This document shows, piece after piece, positions 1-6,907 of a DNA stretch of 6,907 bases (position 1 is its first letter; every line of letters begins with the position of its first letter). The notes beneath the pieces were generated by a model. The model was not told the origin of the DNA. It was given only the letters and a program-made list of their open reading frames with translations, and did no database searches. A program made the position numbers and the translations under genes. The DNA is from Bacillota bacterium. GTDB lineage: Bacteria > Bacillota > UBA4882 > JAAYXC01. The stretch is from NCBI GenBank assembly GCA_012516115.1, contig JAAYXC010000383.1, positions 1 to 6,907 on the forward strand. The letters run 5' to 3'.

Positions 1-2346
1 CACGAAGACGTGCTTCGTCGCCTGCTGCCGGTTCTGGAGTTGGAAATATTCGGATACGTACACCGTCTCACCGTGCGGGCCGCGCTTCAACCTCCGCTCG
101 CCGGCGGCGTCGTAGAGGAAGTAGGTGGTCTTCCCGCCCACCTCGGCCTGGATCAGCCGGTTCTCCTCGTCCCAGGAGTACTCGTCGCATCTCCCGCAGC
201 CCGGGAAGTGGTGATGGGGCCACTCGTCTTTCCGTCGCTCCTTGCGGACGGTGTTGCCGTTCTCATCGTAGAAATACAGCCACTCCCCGATCCGGGACGG
301 CGCGTGCGGCCTGGAAGTCTCATAGACGTAGGTGAACTCGTAGTTCAATTCTTTCGGCCGGTGATTACCGGGCGCGATCTGATTCAAACTAGTCTTCTCG
401 ATGATGTTGCCGATGGTGTCGTAGGCGAAGGTCTGGACGTACCGGTTGGTCCAACCCTTCTTCCGCGCGACGCCCTCCGCCCTGATGAGCTGGTAGAGAT
501 CGTCGTACCGGAACTCCTGCCGGATCTCCCGGGCGGTGTTCTCGATGACCAGAATGTTGCCCGCCCGATCAAAGGTGTAGTTAAGGTCCTGGAAATTCTC
601 GCCCCAACGGTTCTGAGTCTCAAGCCGCAAGAGCCAGCGCCGGTACGGATCGTAGGTATATCTCGTTTCTACGTCGTTCCCGTACTTGATATAGACCCGC
701 TGGCCGAACTCGTCGTAGCCGATCTGTTTCACATAATCGAAGCGATCCCAATATTTAATCCCGTAGACGCTTTTCACCTGGCCACCGCGGTCGTATTCGT
801 AGACGAGCTTCTCGCCGTCGGGATAGGTCATCCACTGGACCCGGCCCAGGTAATCGAAGCCCTGCTCGCTCACGAAGACCCACGGCCAGGGCCCGGGCGC
901 CGGTAGATTCATGATCTTGACGGTCTTGATCTCCTCGCCGAGCTTCCCGTAGTACGATTCCGTGACCCCGGAGCCGTCGACCACCTTGTAGAGGCGGCCG
1001 GCCCGGTTGTGGGCGTCGCCCGGCCGTCCGTAGATGTATTCCACATCCCGGCTGAAAGGATAATCGATCCTTATCAACCGGTTGTATTCATATCGATACT
1101 CGATGGCCCGGCCCTTCGCCCGCAGGTTGCCGTCGACCTTGCGGATCAGGTTCCCCGCCAAATCGTAGACGTACTCCACCAGCCCCGCATCGGGGGTCTT
1201 GATGGAAGTCCTTCTCCCGAGGAGGTCGTAGGTCATGACGGTAATATTTTTCTGGTCGTCGACGATCTTCACGATCTCGTTCAGCGGGTTGTACTCGTAG
1301 GCGGTGGTGATCTTCTTACCTTGGTTGAACTGCTCGACCCTGACCGTGTTACCCTGTACGTCTTGATAGTTATGTCTTATTTTTCCTTCCGGGTCGGTAA
1401 CCGTTATCTTGAACAGACCGTCCGCGAGGGAGTAAACGGTGCCGATCCGGCTCCCATCCGGCAGGATGACCTCGGTCGTCCGGTCTAGAATGTCGTAGCG
1501 GTTCTCGGTGGGGTTATTAAGCGGGATCTCCGCGTAAAAGTCCATACTGTACCCGGGCTGGAAGACCGGTTGCCCCTGCGCGGCGATCCTGCCCATGGCA
1601 TCGAAGAGGACCTTGCCCGAGACGGTCATGCCGTAGACGGGTTCCGTGGCTCCCTCCGGCAGGACTTCTCCTTCTTTCTTGGTCTGGATCACCCGCTTTA
1701 GACCGTCGATGAAGACCACCATATCCAAGGTTTCATCGTTTGTCGGATCGAAATAGATCTTGTTCCGGGTCACCGCCCGGGCCGGTGTTTCCTCCGGGTA
1801 ATACGCGAAGGCGACCGCCGGTATGTCCTGGTCATAGGGCGAGAATATCTTCACCGGGCGCCCGAACTGGTCGTATTCCCGCCGCATCCGGTTGCCGTTG
1901 ATATCGATGGACGATATCTCCACGCCGAAGCGGAAGTCGTAATCCGCGGTGGAAGAATAGCCGAAACTATCCGTGACCCGGGTGAGGTAAATACCGACGA
2001 CATCATCGTAGGTGAACTCCACCGTGTAACGTTCCCCGTTGGCGTTCGGCGGCCCGGTCACCCTCCGCAGGTTACCGTCGGGATAATACTCGAGGTTCGT
2101 GACCTGCGCCCGGCCATCCTCCAGGAACTGGCGCAGTTCGACGAGGTTGCCCGTCCCCTCCTCGTAGCTTCCCTCCCGGTACCGCATCAGAACGCCGTGG
2201 CCGTAGACTTTCAGGCGGCTCGGTTTCTCCACGATGTAATGGTCGAGGTCGTAGTAATACTCGATCACCGCCTCCACATCGTCGTCCGCACCCGCGTCCC
2301 CGGCCTCGAAATACCTGACGACATTCCCGTATTGGTCGTATTCATA
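1..2346 (-). repeat. YD/RHS repeat region (shell), truncated before the RHS core
   Basis: Residues 1521-2302. YD-type units include YEYDQYGNVVRY (1521), YEYNPLNEIVKI (1870), YDLLGRRTSI (1893), YVYDLAGNLIRKVD (1912), YDEFGQRVYI (2064), FDRAGNILVIEN (2112), YDDLYQLIRAEG (2134), YDTIGNIIEKT (2162), YDENGNTVRKE (2213), WDEENRLIQAE (2245) and YDAAGERRLKRG (2265). Units are degenerate and unevenly spaced, as is usual. Known RHS and TcC structures show such repeats winding as a beta-sheet strip into a hollow shell that encloses a toxic C-terminal domain. WDEENRL, then YDAAGERR, then KHVFV is the order expected just upstream of the RHS-associated core, which lies beyond base 1. Confidence 0.92.
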
Positions 2347-5300
2347 GGTGGAATAAGTGTAGACGCCCGGGTTCTCCTGCCCTTCGTAGAAGTATTTTTC
2401 CATCAGGATCAACTGCGGGAAGACCGTGGCCGCGGTATTGTACGGGAAAATATCGAAGAATTCCCGCTGCGTCTCCACATCCAGCAGGCAGTATTGATAC
2501 ACCGTTTTGTTATACGGCCGGCCCGCCCCATCGCTTATGGATTCGCTTTCCACCAGCCCCTTGGTGTAATATGAATCGTTCCGGTAGGTCACGGTCAACG
2601 TCTTGTAGACTTTATACCCGTCATCCGGATCCCGGAACTCGGTTGCCACGACGCCGTAACCGTAAAACTCCCTTTCCAGACGGTCGTACCGGCCCTTCTC
2701 ATACCGGTAGGTGATGACCTGGGTATCGACGCCGTCGCCGCTATGGCCGTCGTAGATCACCGTCTGGCGCAAGACCCATTTGCTATAAGGCAGATCGTAG
2801 GTGTTCCCGTCCCTGGCATAATCAAGCTCTATCCTGGCCCCCAGCGGGCGTTCGATGCTCTTCAATTTATTGGTCAGCCCCGTACGGTTCAAGGCCACGC
2901 CGAGGTGCCCGTCGTTGTTCGAAGAAACGTAGTCCACGTAGCCGTCGCCGTTTATATCCATGACGGCCGACTCGCGGTTGCCTATGGACCGGCCGGCATC
3001 AACGCCGGGATTGATGATGACGAAGGCGGTGGTGAAAGGAATCCAGATGGAGACGGTGAAATACGCACCGGCGCCCAGGTTGACGTTGGCGGTATCGGAT
3101 AGATGCTTATCAACCGGCGCCCCTTTCCACGCCACGGCGGGGGCAAACCCGCCGCCGGTATTTACGGCCACATACAACTCCGCGTCCGTCTTGATCACCA
3201 GATCGACGAGCCCATCGCCGTTCATGTCCATAAGGCCTCTTTCTTCCTGCGAACGGCTGGTGCTGTAGGATATACCGCCGGCGAAACTATAATCGCCGAA
3301 GTTGAACCCCAGGCCCAACTCGAGCGGCTCATTCTTGCTCGTTCCCTCGCTTATCTTCCCACTCCCCCAGGACTCGGCGGGCGCGAAGCCGTAACCGCGG
3401 TTCAAAGCGACCAGGATCTCCGCGCCATCTTGGGCGACCCGGTCGGGAAGCCCGTCGCCGTTTATATCCACCAAATCCCAATCCGCCTCCGACTTACCCT
3501 CGCCGAATAAGTTGAGCGTCACCCCGAGCGGCGACATCAGTCCCCTGATCACGCCGACCGTGGTCCCCACCACGTCGCCGCGGGAATTCGGGATCATCAC
3601 CGCCGGATTACCGGCGACGCCCCCGTTGGTGGCCCTGTTGGTATTTTGACGGATGGGACCGGAGAAACCGGGCACGGCCCTATTGCGCTCCTCGAGTCCG
3701 CCGGTCATGGTGGTGTATTGGATGCGGCCCGGGCCGACGATATCGGGGTACCGGTCCCCGTTCATATCCATAAAATCCAGTTCCCCGGCGCTCGTTCCCT
3801 CCGAGGTGGAGACGGTGGCAAAGGAGAATCCCGCGCTGAAGGCATTCTGCGTCGCGGAACTCACCCGGTTGATCCCGCGGCCGCCGCCGGCCGGACCGGT
3901 ACCGGGGATGGCGATGTAGTCCATCCCCCGCCGGGAACTACTGATCGTGCCCGCGGCGATCCAGCATTGCTCGTCTTCGCTGCCCCAACGGGCCTTTTCC
4001 GGTTGGGGGTACATGATATAGACCTTGGCCTGCCCGGGATTGTAATCGTCTCCGATGACGAGGTCTTTTTCCTCGATGGGGCGTAAGGCGCGATCCCCGT
4101 TGCCGTTGTAAGCGAAATAACCCCAGCCGCGGTAAGCCGCGGGAAGCAGGTTGGCGACGGCCGGGCCATGCAGGCAGTTCGGTACGGAAAGGCCTCTTTT
4201 CTTATAGCCGACCAAAGCGCCTTGGAAGGTTATATAATTTTCCATCTCTTCAAGGCCGTCGAATTCGAACTGCAGCCTCTCCCCCCGGACGACCTCAATT
4301 TCCATGGGGAAAACGGGTCGGACGAGCCCGTCATCGATGCTTACCTCGATCTCCCCGACCACCGCCGGGCCTCTTTTTACCCGGAAAACCATCCGGCCGG
4401 CGAGCCCCTCCCCGATGGCCGCCTCGTTAAGCGCTAATTCCGGTGAAACGATCACCCGTCCGTCATCATCGGCCTCCCAGAAACCGGGGGCCGCGATTTC
4501 CTCCAGATAATACACCGTGACCCTCTTTTGGGTTATCTGTTCTGCCAGATCCCGGAGACGGGTACTGAAATCGAAGAACAGCCTCTCGCCCTTGCCCACC
4601 CGCATTTGCAGGGGGGGCACGGGCCGGATTTTTCCGTCGATGATGGGGATGACCGTCTTGGCCAGGCGTTCCCGGGGCCTTTTTACCGTAAAGACTACCC
4701 CGTCGTTTAGAACGGCGGAAGAAGAAAGGGATAATTCGGGCCAAACCAAGATCGCCCCGTCTTTGGGGGCCTCCCATGCCTCTTGCGGCGCCCGCAGGTC
4801 GTTTTTACCGTAAAGATCTACGTCGTATACCGCCCGCAGGCTGATGGTGGGGTTCCCGCTTTGATCCACCACCGGGATCTCCGCGCCTTCCACGGCGGTA
4901 TAATAAACCTCCGGGGTCCACTCCACCTGTCGCCAGTCGACCGGCGAATCCGCCTCGATGTAGAACCTCAATTTATCGGATTTTTGGACGGAGAGTTCGT
5001 CATCCAGGGCGATCCGTCCGGTGGCGTCCCAACGCAAGGAGCGTTCGATGACGACTTCGCCGTTACGATAGACTAAAAGGCGGAGGTCATCGCTGGTGAT
5101 GCCCTTCTTCTCCAGATCGCCCCGCAAACGGATCGTGCCGGTCAAGGGCGCTTCGATTTCCCCGCCGCGGCCGGCATAGATGAAGTCTTCGGAAACCTTG
5201 AAACGAGTGGGGTTCAGGCCGTTGGCATCTTGGGCGGCGGGGAAATCGATATAGACGATCTCGGGGTCCCACTCCACTTGGTCGAAGGCACCGTCGAAGA

Positions 5301-6906
5301 CCGATTGTACCCGGAAGTAAAGGCGATCGCCTTTCTTGACCGCCAGCGAACTTAAGCCGGTGGGCGTATAAGTTCCGTGATCGTCGGCCTCGATCCGCGC
5401 GGCCCAGAGTTCGACGGCGTTATGCTGCACGGCCACCCGGACTCCGTCGGCGGTGGCATAGCCTCCACGTGCCTCTCCGGCCAGGCGGACGGGGGCATGG
5501 ACGGAGATCCGCCCGTCATAGGGGGCCTCCCAACAGAGCACGGCATCCATCAAGGGGAATGCCTCGAGCATCTTCTGGTATTCCCCGCTGAAATCGCGGG
5601 TCAGCCCCCCGGCATCCACGCTTCCGGCGCTTATCGGCACCGGGGTTCGGCCGCTGTCGTTCAAGGTAAAAGTCGGGACGCCGTTTTCCAGGTGGTTGTA
5701 ATATACGTTGCCGTTATTTACTAAATCCGGCAGGCCGTCGCCGTTGACATCGCTGAAATAGACGGTACTGGTGGTGAACGTCGTGCTGGTGTTGGCCATG
5801 AGGCTGGCGCCGATATAACCCTCCGCGCCCGCGCTGACGGTCTCCGAACGATCCAGGGAGATCCCGGTCAGGGTAGGCAAAGGCACCGGCGGGCCGAAGT
5901 CCGTGCCTCCACCCGGCCCGGATCTGTTCTTCCGGTAATAGTAGGTGCCGTTTTGCTCGAAGACCTTATCCGGCAAACCGTCCCCGTCCAGATCGATGAG
6001 CGCCACCGCTCCTTTACTGGTGGTATAACTATAGCCGGCTTTGAAACCGGCGGAGCCCGCCTTGGTGAAACCTTTTGGGTTGACCCCCGTATAGAGATGG
6101 CCGCCCACCGTATCACTGGTGGAACTACCCAGGGCCGTGGCCTCGACCAAGCCCAAAAGACCGAGGCCTATACGATCGTATCCCGTATTCCAATCCACGG
6201 GAGGGTTGAAACCCCGACAATCTTCGCCCTCGCTTATCTCGTCATAATAGGTAAAAGTATGGCGGTTGAATTCCCGGCCGTCCGCGCCGTATTGAACGAT
6301 GGCGGCAAGGAGCGTCTTCCGGAAGGCGCCCGTCCGATAGATTAGTTCATAGGCGCGGACGAGATCATCCCCTAGTCTTACCTCGATCCTCCGCAAAAGA
6401 TCCGCCGTAACGAGTTTAAACCCGGGACGGCAGTCGATGGAAACATCAAGACGTCGCGGTTCCTGCCTTTCCCGGTCGCGGATGAAATCAACCCGATAGG
6501 GCCCCGGTTCTCCGGTCCGGCCGGTATACCGGATGGTCTTAAGATAGAGTTGGACGCCCATGGGCCCGCTGCTTCCGTCACCGGTGCCGCTATCGAATAC
6601 TTTTGTGTAAGAGTAATCGATGGTATTTCCATTGGTATCCCTTACCTGGACCAACGCCCATTTAAAAATGCTCCCCTTCTCGTCGGCCAGGACGGCTTCG
6701 GGCTGCAAACCTTTCTCCGGCGTCCCGCCGTAGAAATGGCGAACCCCTTTTTTATCCGTCACCTCCCACCAATAGGCGGCGGGATCCGCCCCATGACGGA
6801 TTATCCGGCGGAAAGAACCCTCCACCCGGGTATGGAATACCTTCTCCGCGGTCCGGGGCCGGAGCTCTCCCCGGTGGGCAACCGGCGTAAGTTGCATGCC
6901 GTCAAG
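1..6906 (-). CDS. Giant SpvB / FG-GAP / YD-RHS repeat protein, Tc-toxin-like (partial, both ends missing)
   Basis: One minus-strand frame is open across the full window, 2302 codons with no stop; the start lies beyond base 6906 and the stop beyond base 1. Domain order is SpvB-type N-terminal region, two FG-GAP loops, a four-unit insertion, a YRGWGYFAYNGN linker, four FG-GAP loops, a TcdB-middle-like joint and about 780 residues of YD/RHS repeats. By family knowledge such proteins resemble fused TcB-TcC subunits: a secreted or surface beta-sheet cocoon that holds a C-terminal toxin released by self-cleavage in the RHS core. The core and tip are off the left edge, so the effector activity cannot be stated. 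No signal peptide can be assessed because the N-terminus is missing. Cysteine is rare (8 in 2302 residues by my count), as fits an exported protein. Family assignment is firm; a toxin role is inferred, and a surface or adhesive role is possible. Confidence 0.95.
187..216 (-). other. His-His-His / Cys-x-x-Cys cluster within the YD repeats
   Basis: Residues 2231-2240 read HHHFPGCGRC, placed between the YDENGNTVRKE and WDEENRLIQAE units. Three histidines and a C-x-x-C pair in ten residues look like a potential metal site or disulfide-prone loop. Two of the eight cysteines seen in the 2302 residues sit here. YD units in this position are usually joined by a short loop, so this is probably a local insertion. 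Metal binding is inferred and not shown. Confidence 0.45.
2347..2895 (-). other. TcdB-middle-like joint between propeller and YD shell
   Basis: It begins after the last FG-GAP repeat with LKSIERPLGARIELDYARDG, then WVLRQTVIYDGHSGDGVDTQ, and the hallmark YDRLEREFYGYGVV at bases 2688-2647 (residue 1407 onward). The combination of N/R-P-L-G-x-R-I-E-L-x-Y, V-x-x-Y-D-G...G-D-G, and Y-[DE]-R-x-E-R-E-F-Y-G-[FY] is characteristic of the middle region of TcdB-like and long SpvB-RHS proteins. In solved Tc structures this part connects the propeller back to the cocoon wall. It leads directly into the YD repeats. Confidence 0.8.
2900..3880 (-). repeat. FG-GAP/VCBS-type calcium-loop repeats 3 to 6
   Basis: Four more loops: DMNGDRYPD at bases 3768-3742 (residue 1047), DINGDGLPD at 3468-3442 (1147), DMNGDGLVD at 3228-3202 (1227) and DINGDGYVD at 2958-2932 (1317). 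Spacing is 100, 80 and 90 residues, similar to the 81 between motifs 1 and 2. Loops 4-6 are followed by a strand such as ILVALNRGYGFAP, LYVAVNTGGGFAP or LGVALNRTG, and loops are preceded by glycine/serine-rich hairpins such as GGISYSTS. Motif 3 has arginine in place of the second glycine. Together with motifs 1 and 2 this fits a six-or-more-bladed propeller; the blade count is inferred. Confidence 0.85.
3880..4191 (-). other. Conserved SpvB-family linker between insertion and second FG-GAP block
   Basis: Residues 906 to about 1009. It contains YRGWGYFAYNGN at bases 4134-4099 (residue 925 onward), then GDDYNPGQAKVYIMYP, DEQCWIAAG and SSSRRG. I recognise the W-G-x-F-A-Y-N-G-N segment and the following M-x-P...W...SSSR order from long SpvB-type proteins, so this stretch is likely core architecture and not part of the four-unit insertion. 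No function can be assigned. It contains one of the few cysteines, in EQCW. Confidence 0.6.
4192..4485 (-). repeat. Inserted tandem unit 4 (beta-sandwich-like)
   Basis: Residues 808-905. It opens with WEADDDGRVIV, then PELALN, MVFRVKR, IDDGLVRPV, VVRGERLQFEF and closes with GALVGYKKRG. Position by position it follows unit 3, starting only four residues after that unit ends. It lacks the closing W-D-P. The following SVPNCLHG leads into the conserved linker with YRGWGYFAYNGN. Confidence 0.72.
4498..4782 (-). repeat. Inserted tandem unit 3 (beta-sandwich-like)
   Basis: Residues 709-803. It opens with WEAPKDGAILV (711 onward), close to WEAPYDG of unit 1, continues through PELSLS, VVFTVKR and IDGKIRPV, then has VGKGERLFFDF in the place of VKKGDRLYFRV and ends near VTVYYLEE. 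The closing W-D-P of units 1 and 2 is lost. This unit pairs best with unit 4, sharing PEL-S/A-L, VF-x-VKR, RPV and GERL-x-F-x-F at matching positions, which points to a later duplication. Confidence 0.72.
4894..5184 (-). repeat. Inserted tandem unit 2 (beta-sandwich-like)
   Basis: Residues 575-671. Its second half aligns clearly with unit 1: VQKSDKLRFYI against VKKGDRLYFRV, and QVEWTPEVYYT against QVEWDPEIVYI. The middle LLVYRNGEVVIERSL matches VAVQHNAVELWAARI. The opening is altered: it reads FIYAGRGGEIEAPLTGTI, lacking the W-E-A-P signature. The length (97 residues) equals unit 1 within one residue. It is joined to unit 1 by about 20 residues. Confidence 0.72.
5245..5538 (-). repeat. Inserted tandem unit 1 (beta-sandwich-like)
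   Basis: Residues 457-554. The unit opens with WEAPYDGRISV, has a middle VRVAVQHNAVELW, then VKKGDRLYFRV (residues 523-533), and closes with QVEWDPEIVYI. The pattern W-x-A-P-x-D-G, then G-V-x-V-x-V-Q-x-N-x-x-x-L-W, then G-D-x-[IL]-Y-F-x-V and a closing W-D-P is one I associate with a beta-sandwich module in bacterial secreted and surface proteins, including SpvB relatives. A ligand-binding or carbohydrate-binding role is possible but only inferred. This is the copy closest to that pattern; the next three are increasingly modified. Confidence 0.75.
5700..6060 (-). repeat. FG-GAP/VCBS-type calcium-loop repeats 1 and 2
   Basis: Two copies of the D-x-[DN]-G-D-G-x-x-D loop typical of FG-GAP/VCBS repeats: DLDGDGLPD at bases 5994-5968 (residue 305) and DVNGDGLPD at 5751-5725 (residue 386), 81 residues apart. 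Each follows a serine/threonine-rich stretch with alternating small and polar residues (for example GYSYTTS before motif 1 and TSTTFTTST before motif 2), which suggests a beta-hairpin. The aspartate/asparagine pattern predicts calcium binding. In TcdB-like proteins the equivalent segment forms a beta-propeller between the SpvB and RHS shells. The regular spacing is interrupted after motif 2 by a large insertion. Confidence 0.85.
5995..6906 (-). other. SpvB-type N-terminal domain (later part)
   Basis: Residues 1-304 of the visible protein. Family-like landmarks are LDGMQLTP at the right edge, YWWEVTDKKGVRHFYGG (from residue 45), VRDTNGNTIDYSY (88-100), LYLKTIRYTG, then a long stretch ending in the pattern LLAAIVQYGADG and HTFTYYDE. 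This order (W-E-V-T-D-K-x-G, then D-x-N-G-N-T-I-x-Y-x-Y, then L-x-x-I-R-Y-T, then I-x-Q-Y-G-x-D-G) is the one I know from SpvB and TcdB-like proteins, named after the Salmonella virulence plasmid protein SpvB. In Tc toxins this domain forms part of the cocoon wall. The catalytic ADP-ribosyltransferase of Salmonella SpvB is a separate C-terminal domain, and nothing like it is visible here. The domain's beginning lies beyond base 6906. Confidence 0.85.
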
Positions 6907-6907
6907 A

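Noticed and set aside
10..906. A 298-codon plus-strand open frame
   Set aside because: It is codon-aligned antisense to the YD-repeat region. The minus strand gives clear YD/RHS motifs there, while the plus product is low-complexity, rich in V, L, P and D, with no recognisable motif. Such shadows are common opposite GC-rich genes.
1009..1488. A 159-codon plus-strand open frame
   Set aside because: Antisense to YD units including YDLLGRRTSI and YVYDLAGN on the minus strand; no independent protein signature.
2197..3510. Several plus-strand open frames of 100-135 codons
   Set aside because: All lie opposite the joint and FG-GAP repeats. Their recurring V-x-V-x-I-H pattern is just the reverse reading of the repeated DxNGDG codons.
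4466..4777. A 103-codon minus-strand open frame
   Set aside because: It is in a different frame from the main gene, overlaps inserted unit 3, and reads as basic low-complexity sequence without motifs.
4680..4816. A 15-base exact repeat (TTTTTACCGTAAAGA) at 4680-4694 and 4802-4816
   Set aside because: The copies are 122 bases apart, not a multiple of three, and are read in different phases (VFTVKR against DLYGKN). Probably chance; no inverted partner or array structure.
1..6907. Possible ADP-ribosyltransferase or other enzymatic toxin domain
   Set aside because: SpvB-type homology suggested it, but all visible sequence is accounted for by SpvB N-terminal, FG-GAP, insertion, joint and YD segments. 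Any catalytic tip would be beyond base 1.
1..6907. Promoters, terminators, RNA genes, CRISPR, insertion sequences
   Set aside because: The entire window is coding. Short GC-rich inverted repeats can be found but fall inside codons of the gene, without a following T-run in an intergenic setting.

Overview
The whole 6907-base window lies inside one very large protein-coding gene on the minus strand. Read from base 6906 down to base 1, a single frame runs for 2302 codons without a stop. It enters from beyond the right edge and leaves past the left edge, so neither start nor stop codon is present. I see no intergenic space, RNA gene, promoter, terminator, mobile element or CRISPR array. Smaller open frames on either strand are explained as shadows of this gene.

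The protein is recognisable as a giant SpvB / insecticidal-toxin-complex (TcdB/TccC) / RHS-YD repeat protein. In protein order (right to left on the + strand) the window holds: the later part of an SpvB-type N-terminal domain (residues 1 to about 300); two FG-GAP/VCBS-type calcium-loop repeats (motifs at residues 305 and 386); an inserted stretch with four tandem units of 95-98 residues that look like beta-sandwich modules (residues 457-905); a conserved linker with YRGWGYFAYNGN; four more FG-GAP/VCBS repeats (residues 1047, 1147, 1227, 1317); a TcdB-middle-like joint with the YDRLEREFYGYG motif; and a long YD/RHS repeat region (residues 1521 to 2302). The window stops at KHVFV, the segment that in this family comes just before the RHS-associated core. 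The core and the variable C-terminal tip, where a toxin activity would normally sit, are therefore outside the window, past base 1.

In Tc toxins the SpvB and RHS parts build a hollow beta-sheet cocoon around a cleaved C-terminal toxin, and the FG-GAP-like part forms a beta-propeller gate. The layout here suggests the same plan in one polypeptide. The least ordinary element is the four-unit insertion between FG-GAP motifs 2 and 3.

The host cannot be named from one gene. Codon use is moderately GC-rich (CGG, GCC, ATC and GGC are common, but ATA is tolerated). Single-chain SpvB-FG-GAP-RHS proteins of this type are known from anaerobic Bacillota, spirochaetes and various environmental bacteria, so a free-living bacterium of such a group is plausible but only inferred.
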